From Hasllibacter sp. MH4015 (GTDB lineage Bacteria; Pseudomonadota; Alphaproteobacteria; Rhodobacterales; Rhodobacteraceae): a stretch of 64,000 nucleotides of DNA. Below, in pieces: positions 36,465 to 46,589 of the stretch. Made by a program: the position numbers and the translations under genes. The notes under the pieces were generated by a model, which ran no database searches, was not told where the DNA came from, and saw only the letters and a program-made list of their open reading frames with translations. The stretch lies in contig NZ_JAHTBK010000001.1 of NCBI RefSeq assembly GCF_020177575.1, positions 1,857,875-1,921,874 on the forward strand, read 5' to 3'. Position 1 is the stretch's first letter. Every line of letters starts with the position of its first letter.

Positions 36465-38345
36465 ATGAGCAAGTTCAATCCGTCAGACAATCCTGCCGAT
36501 CCGTTCAAGAAGGCGCTGGCCGAAGCGACCCGCGTGATGGCCGACGATCCGGACCTGGCCGTCACCTATACCGTCGATCCGCCGGGTCTGTCGGGCGACA
36601 GCGTGCGCCTGCCACAGGTCAGCCGTCGCATGACCCGTGACGAGGTTCTGCTTGCGCGCGGCACCGCAGATGCGCTGGCCCTGCGTCACAAGTACCACGA
36701 TACCGGCACGGCCGCGCGCTACGCGCCGCAAGGTGCCATGGCCCGCGACCTGATGGACGCGATGGAAACCGCCCGGTGCGAGGCGATGGGCGCGCGCGAC
36801 ATGCCGGGCACGGCGGGCAACATAGACGCCAAGATCGGGCATGAGGCCCGGCGCAAGGGCTATGGCGAAGTGCGCGACCGAGCCGATGTGGCGCTGGCTA
36901 CGGCGGCGGGCTACCTGATCCGTCATCTGGCAACCGGCCGGGATATGCCGGCTGAGGCGGGCAATGTCATGGAGCTGTGGCGCGGCTTCATCGAAGATCG
37001 CTGCGACGGCACGCTGGAAGACTTGCAGAATGTCCTGAACGACCAGACCCGGTTCGCCAAGTTCGCGCGCCAGCTGATCGACGATCTGGGTTACGGCGAC
37101 CAACTGGGCGACGACCCCGACGATATCGACGATCAGGCCGATGAGGATGCGGGCGAGGATCAGGAAGAGGATCAGCCCGACAGCACCGGCGAGGACGACA
37201 ACGACGAGGAGGAGGCCGAGGCCTCCCCCGAGCGGTCGCAGGAGGAGCAGCAAGATGCCTCCCAGGCGCAGGTCGAGATGGACGACAACGGCGACATGGA
37301 GGAGGCCGAAGAGCAGGAGCTGCCCGACGGCGAAGCCCCCCTTGAGCCGCCGCCCCCCGCCCCGCATTCCGAGGCCGATCCCGACTATGTCGTCTTCTCC
37401 ACCGAGAATGACGAGGAGATCCTGGCCGAGGACTTGGCTGAGGCGCAGGAACTTGAACGCCTGCGCGCCTATCTCGATCAGCAATTGGAGCCCCTGAAAG
37501 GGGCCGTGTCGCGGCTGGCCAACAAGTTGCAGCGCCGCTTGCAGGCGCAGCAGAACCGGTCATGGGAATTCGACCGGGAGGAGGGCATCCTCGACGCCGG
37601 ACGCCTGGCGCGCGTGGTGGCCAACCCGACCACGCCGCTGAGCTTCAAGGTCGAGCATGACACCGAGTTCCGGGACACGGTCGTGACACTGCTGCTGGAC
37701 AATTCCGGTTCCATGCGCGGGCGGCCAATCTCCATTGCCGCGATCTGCGCCGATGTTCTGGCGCGCACGCTGGAACGCTGCGGTGTAAAGGTGGAAATCC
37801 TGGGCTTCACCACGCGGGCCTGGAAAGGCGGCAAGGCGCGGGAGGAATGGCTGGGACAAGGTCGCCCGCAACAGCCCGGGCGCCTGAACGATCTGCGCCA
37901 CATCGTCTACAAACCCGCCGACGCGCCGTGGCGACGGGTGCGCGACAATCTGGGCCTGATGATGAAAGAGGGCCTTCTGAAGGAAAACATCGACGGCGAG
38001 GCGCTGGAATGGGCGCATCGGCGGATGGTGAACCGGCACGAGGCGCGCAAGATCCTGATGGTGATCTCCGACGGTGCGCCGGTGGACGACAGCACGCTGA
38101 GCGTGAACCCGGCCAATTACCTTGAAAAACACCTGCGTGATGTGATCGCAATGGTGGAGAAGCGCCGTGCGGTCGAGCTGTTGGCCATCGGGATCGGCCA
38201 CGACGTGACCCGTTACTACGAGCGCGCGGTCACGATCACGGATGCGGAGCAGCTTGCCGGTGCGATCACCGAGCAATTGGCGAGCCTGTTCGACACCGAC
38301 CCAAGGGCACGGGCGCGCGTGATGGGTATGAAACGCGCCAGCTGA
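36465..38345 (+). CDS. cobT: Cobaltochelatase subunit CobT
   Basis: Partner of CobS in the cobaltochelatase. 626 residues: N-terminal helical domain, a very acidic central linker (about 215-310, runs of Asp/Glu/Gln), and a C-terminal von Willebrand A domain. The metal-ion adhesion site is DNSGSM, starting at Asp412, with later ISDGAPVDD. Length and layout are typical. Followed by a hairpin at 38377-38406. Confidence 0.97.
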   Translation: MSKFNPSDNPADPFKKALAEATRVMADDPDLAVTYTVDPPGLSGDSVRLPQVSRRMTRDEVLLARGTADALALRHKYHDTGTAARYAPQGAMARDLMDAMETARCEAMGARDMPGTAGNIDAKIGHEARRKGYGEVRDRADVALATAAGYLIRHLATGRDMPAEAGNVMELWRGFIEDRCDGTLEDLQNVLNDQTRFAKFARQLIDDLGYGDQLGDDPDDIDDQADEDAGEDQEEDQPDSTGEDDNDEEEAEASPERSQEEQQDASQAQVEMDDNGDMEEAEEQELPDGEAPLEPPPPAPHSEADPDYVVFSTENDEEILAEDLAEAQELERLRAYLDQQLEPLKGAVSRLANKLQRRLQAQQNRSWEFDREEGILDAGRLARVVANPTTPLSFKVEHDTEFRDTVVTLLLDNSGSMRGRPISIAAICADVLARTLERCGVKVEILGFTTRAWKGGKAREEWLGQGRPQQPGRLNDLRHIVYKPADAPWRRVRDNLGLMMKEGLLKENIDGEALEWAHRRMVNRHEARKILMVISDGAPVDDSTLSVNPANYLEKHLRDVIAMVEKRRAVELLAIGIGHDVTRYYERAVTITDAEQLAGAITEQLASLFDTDPRARARVMGMKRAS

Positions 38346-38376
38346 GGGATTGCGCCGTGCAGGAGCACGTCGCCGG

Positions 38377-38406
38377 GCGCGAATTTCCCTGAAGTGAAAT
38401 TCGCGC
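38377..38406 (+). terminator. Hairpin downstream of cobT
   Basis: 11-bp perfect stem GCGCGAATTTC/GAAATTCGCGC with an 8-base loop, 31 bases past the cobT stop. No T-run, but strong and well placed. Confidence 0.6.
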
Positions 38407-38475
38407 ATCCGTAGCTTGTGGCGGCGCAGACCATGGGCGTTGTCCGGGCAGTCGGTGTCGGGCAGCCTTCGGCGA

Positions 38476-38499
38476 AGGTATTTTGAAAGCAAAGATGGC
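38476..38499 (+). repeat. Interspersed repeat, copy 2
   Basis: AGGTATTTTGAAAGCAAAGA followed by TGGC, 39 bases upstream of the peptidase start. Other copies are at 11147-11171 and 61613-61636. Confidence 0.6.
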
Positions 38500-38538
38500 C
38501 CGAGGCGCGCCAGGGGACCAGGCAATATGGGGAAGACG

Positions 38539-40341
38539 ATGTTCCAGACATTCACGGCAAGCACACGGCCCGAAGATGGAATAGGGCGGCTGGCGGCATT
38601 GCGCGATCACCTGGGTGCCGAAGGTCTGTCCGGCTTCCTCGTGCCGCGCGCGGATGCGCATCAGGGGGAATACGTGGCCCCGTGCGATGCGCGGCTGGCC
38701 TGGCTGACGGGGTTCACCGGATCGGCTGGATTCGCGGCGATCCTGCCGGAGGTGGCGGGGGTGTTCGTGGACGGGCGCTACCGCGTGCAGGTCAAGGCGC
38801 AGATCGCGGATGTGTTCACCCCGGTGGATTGGCCGGAGGTCAAGCTTGAGGATTGGCTGATCGAAGCGCTGCCTGGCGGTGGCGTGGTCGGATTCGATCC
38901 GTGGTTGCATACCGGCGCAGAGGTGGCGCGGCTGGAGGCGGCACTGGGTCCCCACCAGATCACCCTGCGCCCGGTCGACAATGCCGTGGACGCGATCTGG
39001 ACCGACCGGCCCGGGCGGCCCGACGCGCCCGCCCTGTCCTATCCGGAGGCGCGCGCGGGCCGGTCGAGTGCCGAAAAACGCGCCGATGTGGCGGATTTGT
39101 TGCAAAAGGACGGTCAGGCGGCGGCGGTGCTGAGCCTGCCGGATTCGATCAATTGGCTCCTGAACATTCGCGGCGGTGATCTGTCCCATCTGCCAGTCGT
39201 GCAGGCCTTCGCAATCATCGGTGCCGACGCGTCGGTGCAAGTCTTCTCCGACCCCGCGAAATTCGCCGATTTAGACCTCGATGACGGGGTAAGTGTACGC
39301 AATTGGGCGGAGTTTGCTGCAGCGCTCGCCACCCTATCCGGTCCAGTGCGTGTGGATGCCACGACGGCCCCTGTGGCGGTGTCGCACATCCTGTCAGACG
39401 CGGGGATCGAAATCGACAAGGCCCCCGATCCCTGCTTGTTGCCCAAGGCGCGGAAATCGGCGGAAGAGATCGCGGGCACGACGGAAGCGCATCTGCGCGA
39501 CGGCGTGGCCATGGCGCGCTTCCTGCATTGGTTCGAGGAGGCCGCACCCGGGGGCAATCTGACGGAAATCGACGTGGCCAGGCGATTGGAGGCGTTCCGG
39601 GCCGAAACCGGCGCGCTCAAGGATATCTCCTTCGACACGATCGCGGGCGCGGGGCCGAACGGGGCGATCGTGCATTACCGTGTGACGGAGGACACGAATG
39701 CGCGCGTCGAGCCGGGGCAATTGTTCCTGATCGACAGCGGCGCGCAATACGAGGACGGGACGACGGATATCACGCGGACCCTGCCCGTGGGCGATGTCGG
39801 CGCGGAGGAGCGGGAATGCTTCACCCTTGTGCTCAAGGGCATGATCGCCATCCACCGCGCGCGTTTCCCCCGTGGTGTTGCGGGCGCGCATCTGGATGCG
39901 CTGGCGCGCGCGCCCCTGTGGGCCACCGGACGCGACTATGATCACGGCACGGGCCACGGCGTGGGCGTTTATCTCAGCGTGCATGAGGGGCCGCAACGTC
40001 TGGCGCGGAGCGGGACCGTGCCACTGGAACCGGGCATGATCCTGTCCAATGAGCCCGGCTATTACCGGGAAGGTGCCTTCGGCATCCGGATCGAGAACCT
40101 GGTTCACGTGGTGGAGGCCCCGGAGGGTGCCGATCCGCACCGCGATATGCTGGCTTTCGAGACCCTGACATTCGCGCCCATCGACCGCCGTTTGATTGCG
40201 CCCGAAATGCTGGGGCCGGAGGAGCGGGCATGGCTCAACGCCTATCACGGGGAGGTGCGATCCAAGATCGAACCGCGCCTGCGCGCGCAGGGCCACGGGG
40301 CGACGGCCGATTGGCTGAACGCCGCGTGTACCGAGATCTGA
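38539..40341 (+). CDS. Xaa-Pro aminopeptidase family (M24B) protein
   Basis: Metallopeptidase removing the residue before an N-terminal proline; likely cytoplasmic. 600 residues: two creatinase-like N-domains, then the pita-bread catalytic domain. Metal ligand segments: LFLIDSGAQYEDGTTDITRT (two Asp), GTGHGVG (His), SNEPGYY (Glu) and FGIRIENLV (Glu). ATG at 38539 with GGGGAAG upstream; the ATG at 38527 is the alternative and would add four residues. Confidence 0.95.
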   Translation: MFQTFTASTRPEDGIGRLAALRDHLGAEGLSGFLVPRADAHQGEYVAPCDARLAWLTGFTGSAGFAAILPEVAGVFVDGRYRVQVKAQIADVFTPVDWPEVKLEDWLIEALPGGGVVGFDPWLHTGAEVARLEAALGPHQITLRPVDNAVDAIWTDRPGRPDAPALSYPEARAGRSSAEKRADVADLLQKDGQAAAVLSLPDSINWLLNIRGGDLSHLPVVQAFAIIGADASVQVFSDPAKFADLDLDDGVSVRNWAEFAAALATLSGPVRVDATTAPVAVSHILSDAGIEIDKAPDPCLLPKARKSAEEIAGTTEAHLRDGVAMARFLHWFEEAAPGGNLTEIDVARRLEAFRAETGALKDISFDTIAGAGPNGAIVHYRVTEDTNARVEPGQLFLIDSGAQYEDGTTDITRTLPVGDVGAEERECFTLVLKGMIAIHRARFPRGVAGAHLDALARAPLWATGRDYDHGTGHGVGVYLSVHEGPQRLARSGTVPLEPGMILSNEPGYYREGAFGIRIENLVHVVEAPEGADPHRDMLAFETLTFAPIDRRLIAPEMLGPEERAWLNAYHGEVRSKIEPRLRAQGHGATADWLNAACTEI

Positions 40342-40448
40342 GCACGGTCCCGCGCGCAAGACATCTGACATCAACCTGACACATCCCTTGTGCACATCAG
40401 GGCCAAGGGGATACACAACGCATTCACCGGAAATGGGGGAACAAGCAC

Positions 40449-40790
40449 ATGGCCGACCATATCAAGATCCGCAAGGCATCCGGGACCTGGGTGGTTCGCG
40501 CAAGCGGTGCGGTTCTGGGCGAAAGTACCAATGCGCTGGAACTGGCCGAAGGGTCCTATCCCCCCGTTATCTATTTCCCCCGCGACGATATCGCCATGTC
40601 GTTCCTTGAGCGGACCGACAGCACGACGCGCTGCCCCCACAAGGGCACGGCAACCTATTTCACGGTCTCCGGCCCCGATGGGGACATCGTCGACGCGGCC
40701 TGGAGCTACGAGGAGCCGTTCGATCAGGTGTCAGAGATCGCGGGGCATCTGGCATTCTATGCCGACCGTGTCGCGGTGGAGAAGCTCTGA
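40449..40790 (+). CDS. DUF427 domain-containing protein
   Basis: 113 residues. Family landmarks: GTWVVRASGAVLGESTNALEL, YFPRDDIAMSFLERTD, CPHKGTATYF, WSYEEPF and HLAFYADRV. Biochemical role unknown. Its 107-base upstream gap contains a short imperfect inverted repeat (ATCCCTTG / CAAGGGGAT). The stop lies 9 bases from the convergent gene. Confidence 0.92.
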   Translation: MADHIKIRKASGTWVVRASGAVLGESTNALELAEGSYPPVIYFPRDDIAMSFLERTDSTTRCPHKGTATYFTVSGPDGDIVDAAWSYEEPFDQVSEIAGHLAFYADRVAVEKL

Positions 40791-40799
40791 TCCGGCGCT

Positions 40800-41885
40800 T
40801 CAACCGCCCATCGCGGGGTGATTGCGCAACAGGTGCGTGAGCCGCCCGCCATTCAGCACGTCCTGTAGCCAGAGATAGGCCTGATTGGCGGCGGCTCCAT
40901 CCTCCCCCCAATCGCTGCGGAGGGATATGGTGATGGACCCGGCGCCCGCGCTGAATTCCGGATCGCTGGGTGGTTCGTTGAGCGCGAGGATCGGCCAGGC
41001 GTCCGACAGGCTTGCGGCCACGGCCTCCACGTCTGTCCGTTCGGGGAGGTGCAGGACCAACGCGGCCCCTTCGCTTTCACGGTTGGCGTAATCGGCCAAT
41101 GCAAATCCTTCGATCGGTCCACGCTCCGCCCCCGGGATCGGCAGATCCGCCCCGTTGCGCAGCCAGCACCGCACTGAGACGAGCCCGCCGAGATTGCCCA
41201 CGCGGCGAAGCCCGTTGATTACCGATTGCGCATCGGCGCGGGAGGACAGGCGATCACCGGATGGCGACAGGACAAGATCAAGCGCATCCCAGCCGGTCGC
41301 CCAGATCGCGCGGTCGCCCAGGAACGTCATGCGCATGGGCAGCCCGTCCTCTCCGCCGAAGGGGTTGGCGGGATCGACGCGGGCCGGATCGCCGCGCAAG
41401 TCCGCCTCCCCCTGCCACATCACGGGCGCGCCGCCGCGTTCCTCCTCGGTGAAGCCGCGCACGAAAAGCGCGCCGCGCAGGCGCATTTCGCTGTCGGGGA
41501 AGATGTCCATCGCGCCGATGCGAACATCACCTTGCGCGACCTCCCACGTATTCACCCAATCGCCGGGGTTCAGGCCCACGGCGGCCCGGATGGCCTCGTC
41601 CGGGGTGGCGGCAATCACGGCCTGCTGCAAGGGCGGGGCGGAGCGGAGGGCTGCAAACCGGTTGGGCGTGTTCGGGTTCACCCCGGCCTGCGCCCCGCGC
41701 ACCGCGATCCAGCGCACGGCGTCGCCGTTGCCGAAGCCCGCGATAATGGCCCCCTCCCCGCCGTCCAGCGCGGCAACCGGCACATTCGAGAGGATCGTCT
41801 GCAACCGATCGGCGGCCCCTTGGGCCATAGAGGGACCGGCCATCAGGCCCAGGCACACGCTCAGGAGAAGTCCACGAAACATCAT
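40800..41885 (-). CDS. Exported protein of unknown function
   Basis: 361 residues with a signal peptide (GLLLSVCLGLMAGPSMAQ). Contains EGAIIAGFGNGDAVRWIAVRG, NTWEVAQGDVRIGAMDIFP and a C-terminal AYLWLQDVLNGGRLTHLLRNHP. A lone Cys in VSVRCWLRNG. I do not recognise a family. Tandem ATGs at 41885 and 41882 with only AAGA upstream. Same strand as the ClC gene, 85 bases downstream of it. Confidence 0.75.
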   Translation of the reverse strand: MMFRGLLLSVCLGLMAGPSMAQGAADRLQTILSNVPVAALDGGEGAIIAGFGNGDAVRWIAVRGAQAGVNPNTPNRFAALRSAPPLQQAVIAATPDEAIRAAVGLNPGDWVNTWEVAQGDVRIGAMDIFPDSEMRLRGALFVRGFTEEERGGAPVMWQGEADLRGDPARVDPANPFGGEDGLPMRMTFLGDRAIWATGWDALDLVLSPSGDRLSSRADAQSVINGLRRVGNLGGLVSVRCWLRNGADLPIPGAERGPIEGFALADYANRESEGAALVLHLPERTDVEAVAASLSDAWPILALNEPPSDPEFSAGAGSITISLRSDWGEDGAAANQAYLWLQDVLNGGRLTHLLRNHPAMGG

Positions 41886-41970
41886 GTCTTAACCATGCGC
41901 GATGGCGGGCGGCGGGCGCAAAGAAAAACTCTGTTTCGGGTGCGGGAACATGGCCGCGCTCTTGCAGGCT

Positions 41971-43659
41971 TCAGGAATGTTCTTCCGCCGCCGTCGCCGC
42001 AAGTGCCCGGTTATAGGCCTTGAGCGCGTCGACGTGGAACAGCGCCCCTTCCAGCGCCGGTGGTCCGCCACGGGGCGAAAGCTGCACCACCGGCACGTAG
42101 TCGAGGCCCGTGCGCTCGAAGATCGGCAGGGCGCTTTCCAGCGTGGCTTGGGTATCGGTGAAAATCCCCTGCTCGATCAGCGTCAGCATGACCTCTTCGG
42201 GGGCGGAATTCTCGTGGCTCATGGGGCGCATGACCTTGCCGACCCGGAACATCGACAACAGGTATGCCTGCGGCCCGGCGGCAAGGTGGATGTTGCGCCG
42301 CTCCAGCTGGGTCAGGAAGAACGAGCGGTCCACCAGTTTGGAGGACACGGCGGTGGACATCGACACCGCAACCATCACCGCCAACCCGGTCTGCCAATCC
42401 CCGGTCAATTCGAACACGATCAGCGTGGTGGAAATCGGGGCGCCCAGAACCGCCGCTGCGACGGCGCCCATACCCGCCAGCGCGTAAAGCGTCTCAGATC
42501 CCGAGACATCGGGGAATATGCCCGTCGCCACCAGCCCGAAGGCCAGGCCTAAAATCGCGCCGATCATCAGCGACGGGGAGAAGACACCGCCGCCCATCCG
42601 CCCCGCAATCGTGATCGCCGCCGCGATGGCCTTGAGGATGGCAAGAACCACTGCCTCCCACAGCAGCATTTCCCCCGTCAGGGCGGCTGACGTCGTCTCA
42701 TACCCGACCCCGATGATATGGGGGAACCAGATCGCGATGCCGCCGAGCATCAGCCCGGCCACCGCAGGGCGCAGCCAGCGCGGCAGGTTGATCCGTTTCT
42801 GGATCGCGGTGCCCACATCCTCGGCCCAGAACGTGCCACGCATGAACAGGACCGCGATCAACCCGCTGAGGATGCCAAGGATCAGGAAGGCGGGCAGTTC
42901 GACATAGAAGCGCAGCATCCCTTCATCACCCAACATGAACTCCGTCACGCCGCCGAATTCCAGTCGGTTGATGACGGTCCCCGCCGCCGACGCGATCACG
43001 ATGGGCGCGAAGGCATGGACCGCGAAGTGGCGCAGCACGACCTCCAGCGCGAAGATCGCCCCGGCGATGGGGGCATTGAACGAGGCGCTGACGGCAGCGG
43101 CCACGGCACAGCCCAGAAGGTCGCGCCCGGTGATCCCGTCCGCCTTGATCCAGTTGGAGATGCGGGTGGAAATCACGGCGGCTAGGTGGACGACCGGCCC
43201 CTCCCGGCCCGAAGATCCACCCGAACCGAGGGTGATCAGCGATGCGGCGGCGGAGGCCAAGCCCTCCCGCTCCTCCACCCGGCCTTCGTTGAGCGCCGCG
43301 CCCTCGATCACATCGGCCACGGACCGCACCCGCGCATCGGGCGTGAAGTGATGCAAGATCGCGCCCACGACAAGGCCCCCGCCCACGGGAATGATCAGGA
43401 TCACCCACCACGGCAGGCTTTCGGCGAAGGAATGCAGCATCCGCACATCCTCCACCCCATAGAGCGTTTCCTGCAGCCAGGAGATCCCCTTGCGGAACAG
43501 CAGGGCCGTGAACCCGGCGGCGATCCCGATGAAAAGCGCAATGAGCCAGAATTGAAACTGGCTCGGCCCTTTTTCGAGGAGGAGAGACCAGATCCCGCGC
43601 GCGCCCATATGGGCGCGATGCGCCTGGGCTTTGAGGTATCCACGGGGGGTCTCGGCCAC
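41971..43659 (-). CDS. ClC-family chloride channel/transporter with C-terminal CBS region
   Basis: 562 residues. About 11 hydrophobic segments carry the ClC anion-site motifs: GSGGSSGREGP (gating Glu153), FNAPIAGAIFALE and GGGVFSPSLMIGA. A CBS region follows from about residue 450 (VGKVMRPMSHENSAPEEVMLTL). The position of the internal proton glutamate of E. coli ClcA (E203) is Val207, following Glu206, as in true ClC channels. Whether it is a channel or exchanger is therefore open. Monocistronic or with the downstream exported protein. Confidence 0.93.
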   Translation of the reverse strand: MAETPRGYLKAQAHRAHMGARGIWSLLLEKGPSQFQFWLIALFIGIAAGFTALLFRKGISWLQETLYGVEDVRMLHSFAESLPWWVILIIPVGGGLVVGAILHHFTPDARVRSVADVIEGAALNEGRVEEREGLASAAASLITLGSGGSSGREGPVVHLAAVISTRISNWIKADGITGRDLLGCAVAAAVSASFNAPIAGAIFALEVVLRHFAVHAFAPIVIASAAGTVINRLEFGGVTEFMLGDEGMLRFYVELPAFLILGILSGLIAVLFMRGTFWAEDVGTAIQKRINLPRWLRPAVAGLMLGGIAIWFPHIIGVGYETTSAALTGEMLLWEAVVLAILKAIAAAITIAGRMGGGVFSPSLMIGAILGLAFGLVATGIFPDVSGSETLYALAGMGAVAAAVLGAPISTTLIVFELTGDWQTGLAVMVAVSMSTAVSSKLVDRSFFLTQLERRNIHLAAGPQAYLLSMFRVGKVMRPMSHENSAPEEVMLTLIEQGIFTDTQATLESALPIFERTGLDYVPVVQLSPRGGPPALEGALFHVDALKAYNRALAATAAEEHS

Positions 43660-43769
43660 GATGGGCTCACTTTCCTGCGCGGGTCAGCGGATCAATGGCG
43701 GAAGAGAATGTACCGCGCCGTCCCTCTTCCCCTGACACGTTGACTGAAATTGGTAGAGAAACGCCAAGG

Positions 43770-43810
43770 CTTTGGAAACCCTGGGAGAGTTCAATTCAGT
43801 GTTTCCAAGG
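43770..43810 (-). terminator. Overlapping inverted repeats downstream of recN
   Basis: CTTTGGAAAC pairs with GTTTCCAAGG (10 bp with one G-T) across a 21-base loop; overlapping it, GAAACCCT at 43775 pairs with AGGGTTTC at 43808-43815. It lies 36 bases past the recN stop on the minus strand. Probable terminator; the two stems are mutually exclusive. Confidence 0.45.
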
Positions 43811-43846
43811 GTTTCAGCGGACGCGGGTGGCGTGATGGCCGCAATG

Positions 43847-45511
43847 TCAGGCGACGGGAACCGCGCCTTTCAGCAATTCACGCGCCGCGTCGCGGGCCGC
43901 ATCGGTGATCGTATCGCCCGCCACCATGCGCGCGACCTCGTCCACGCGCTCCTCCGCCGAAAGCGGCATGACCCGGCTGAAGGTCGCGCCCTTCTCCACC
44001 GATTTCGCCACGCGCCAATGGTGCGCGCCAAGGGCCGCGACTTGGGGCGAATGGGTGACGACGAGGACCTGCCCCCCTTCGGCCAGCCGCTGCAAGCGCC
44101 TTCCGACCGCATCTGCCGTGGCCCCGCCGACGCCCCGGTCGATCTCATCGAAGATCATCGTCAGCCCCGCCGCGTCGGCGGTCAGGCAGACCTTGAGCGC
44201 CAGGAGAAACCGGCTGAGTTCCCCGCCCGAGGCGATGCGGTTGAGCGGCCCGGCAGGCGCGCCGGGGTTCGTGGCCACGGTGAAGGTAATCGCGTCCAAC
44301 CCGTCGGGGCCCGCGGCGGCCTCCTCCCGCCGGGTCTCGAACACGGCGCGCTCCATCTTCAGGGGGGCCAGTTCCGCAGCCATGGCGCGGTCCAGCTTCG
44401 CGGCGGCTTTGATGCGCGCCTCGGTCAGCTTGGCGGCCACCGCATCATAGGCCGCCTGCGCCCGGTCACGGTCCGCCCGCAGATCGGCGATCTCCGCTTC
44501 TCCGCCATCCAGCGCCGCCAACCGCGTGCCGAGCTTTTCGGACAGATCCGCGAGGTCGTCGGCGAGGATATTGTGCTTCCGGGCCAAGCCACGCAAGGCG
44601 AACAGGCGTTCTTCGACCATCTCCAGCTCTGCGGGGTTGAATTCCAGCCGTTCCGCGAAGCTGGCGACACCGGCCTGCGCTTCTCCCAATTCCACCATGG
44701 CGCGTTCCAAAGCGGCGAGCGGGCGTTCCAGCCGCCCCTCCGCATGTTCCACCACCCCGTCGAGCCACCGGCTGGCATCGGACATCGCGCCTTCGGCCCC
44801 GTTGAGACCGAGGGCCGCGATGGCCTGCGCCACATCCTCGCGCATCTTCTCCGCGCCCTGCATCAGGCGGCGCTTGGCGTCCAGTTCGGCCTCTTCACCC
44901 GCCTGGGGGGCGAGCTTGTCCAATTCCGCCACTGCGTGCCTGAGGAAATCCTCCTCCTCCCGCATCTCCGCCAGTCGCGCTTCGGCGGCGTCCAGCGCCT
45001 TGATTGCCGCCGCGCGGTCCTTCCACGCCGCTTGCACCTTGGCCCGCTGGCCGTGCAATCCGCCGAAATCGTCGAGCATCGCGCGGTGGTTCTTCGGGTC
45101 AAGAAGCCCGCGATCATCCTGCTGCCCGTGCAGCTCCACCAGCACGTCCGACAGCGCGCGCAGCACCTCACCCGAGACGCGCCGATCATTGATCCACGCG
45201 GTCTTGCGCCCTTCGGTCGTGTTGATGCGGCGCAGGATCAATTCACCGTCGAAGGGAATTCCGGCGCCTTCCAGAACGGCAATTGCGGGATGGTCGCCGG
45301 ACAGATCGAATTCCGCGACCACCTCGCCCTGCTCCGCCCCCGCGCGGACCAGATCGGCCCGTCCGCGCCATCCAAGGACGAAGCCGAGGGAATCCAGCAA
45401 GATGCTCTTGCCCGCCCCCGTCTCTCCGGTCAGCACGTTGAGGCCGGGCTGGAACGCCAATTCCAGCCGGTCGATGATAAGCATGTCGCGGATATCTAGG
45501 TGGCGCAGCAT
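43847..45511 (-). CDS. recN: DNA repair protein RecN
   Basis: SMC-like ATPase for double-strand-break repair. 554 residues, normal. Walker A GETGAGKS at residues 29-36, long coiled-coil arms in the middle, ABC signature LSRFLLALKVCL region preceded by ASGGE, and Walker B TMIFDEIDRGVGG. 40 bases downstream of bamD on the same strand, as in many alphaproteobacteria. Confidence 0.97.
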   Translation of the reverse strand: MLRHLDIRDMLIIDRLELAFQPGLNVLTGETGAGKSILLDSLGFVLGWRGRADLVRAGAEQGEVVAEFDLSGDHPAIAVLEGAGIPFDGELILRRINTTEGRKTAWINDRRVSGEVLRALSDVLVELHGQQDDRGLLDPKNHRAMLDDFGGLHGQRAKVQAAWKDRAAAIKALDAAEARLAEMREEEDFLRHAVAELDKLAPQAGEEAELDAKRRLMQGAEKMREDVAQAIAALGLNGAEGAMSDASRWLDGVVEHAEGRLERPLAALERAMVELGEAQAGVASFAERLEFNPAELEMVEERLFALRGLARKHNILADDLADLSEKLGTRLAALDGGEAEIADLRADRDRAQAAYDAVAAKLTEARIKAAAKLDRAMAAELAPLKMERAVFETRREEAAAGPDGLDAITFTVATNPGAPAGPLNRIASGGELSRFLLALKVCLTADAAGLTMIFDEIDRGVGGATADAVGRRLQRLAEGGQVLVVTHSPQVAALGAHHWRVAKSVEKGATFSRVMPLSAEERVDEVARMVAGDTITDAARDAARELLKGAVPVA

Positions 45512-45551
45512 GGATCAGCCCGTCGGGTGGGGGGACCCCACCGCTTGCACA

Positions 45552-46451
45552 TTACAGCCAGTCGCCCCGGACCGTCTGCTGCCAGACCTCACGCAACCAA
45601 TTCTCGCCACGGGCCTCTAGCGACAGGCCCTGCCCGGTCAATTGCCGGAAGGCATCGTCATAGAAGGGTGAGGACTGGAAGTTGTATCCGAGGATCGCGC
45701 CCGCCGTCTGCGCCTCATCTGTCAGGCCGAGGGCGAGATACGCCTCCACCAGACGCAAAAGCGCCTCCGGCGTGTGGGAGGTTGTCTGAAACTCCTCCAC
45801 GACGACGCGGAAACGGTTGATGGCGGAGGTGTAATGCTCGCGGCGCAGATAATAGCGACCCACTTCCATTTCCTTGCCCGCCAGATGGTCGAAGGCCAGG
45901 TCGAAGCGCAGGATCGCATCCTGGGTATATTCGCTGTCGGGGTAGCGTTCGATCACCACGCGCAGGGCCTGCAACGCCTGATAGGTTACACCCTGGTCGC
46001 GGCCGACCTGGTCGATCTGGTCATAGTAGCTGAGCGCCAGAAGGTATTGGGCATAGGCCGCATCTTCATTGCCGGGATAGAAATCGAGGTAGCGTTGCGC
46101 GGCCACCCGCGCAGCCTCGTAATCGCCATCCTCGTGGTAGGAGAATGCGGCCATGATAAGCGCGCGTTCGGCCCATGCGGAATAGGGGTGCAGGCGCTCG
46201 ACCTCGATGAACAATTCGGCGGCGTCGTCGGCCTCCCCACGTTCCAGCGCCGCTTCGGCCTGCTGATAGATCGTTTCCGCGTCCAGCTGTTCAAGAGGGA
46301 TGTTGTTGCCGCGCCCGGCAAAAAAGCCGCCGCCACCGAACAAACCACCACCGCCGCCGCCTCCGAACAGGCCCCCGCCACCACCGCATCCCGCCAGGAC
46401 AAGCGTAAGTGCCAGCGCGGCACCGGTGATACGGAAACGGGGATGCGTCAT
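45552..46451 (-). CDS. bamD: Outer membrane protein assembly factor BamD
   Basis: Lipoprotein of the BAM complex that inserts beta-barrel proteins. 299 residues. Lipobox LVLAGC, then an unusual glycine linker of repeated LFGGGG units (about residues 23-48). TPR repeats follow: YQQAEAALERGEADDAAELF, HPYSAWAERALIMAAFSYH and RYPDSEYTQDAILRFDLAFDHLAGKE. Between lpxC and recN on the same strand. Confidence 0.96.
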   Translation of the reverse strand: MTHPRFRITGAALALTLVLAGCGGGGGLFGGGGGGGLFGGGGFFAGRGNNIPLEQLDAETIYQQAEAALERGEADDAAELFIEVERLHPYSAWAERALIMAAFSYHEDGDYEAARVAAQRYLDFYPGNEDAAYAQYLLALSYYDQIDQVGRDQGVTYQALQALRVVIERYPDSEYTQDAILRFDLAFDHLAGKEMEVGRYYLRREHYTSAINRFRVVVEEFQTTSHTPEALLRLVEAYLALGLTDEAQTAGAILGYNFQSSPFYDDAFRQLTGQGLSLEARGENWLREVWQQTVRGDWL

Positions 46452-46589
46452 TCGAATGGCCTCAAACCCAGACTGTTCGGCCCCTTCGGGCCTGTGCTCA
46501 TCCCGGGTCTAGCACATTCCTTTTGCGGGCAAAATCCCTCAACCGCCCATTGGGTGCGATGGGGTGAATTAACGCAGATCACGGATGTG

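Noticed and set aside
43772-45499. 575-codon open frame antisense to recN
   Set aside because: Shadow of recN coding sequence with no recognisable domain.
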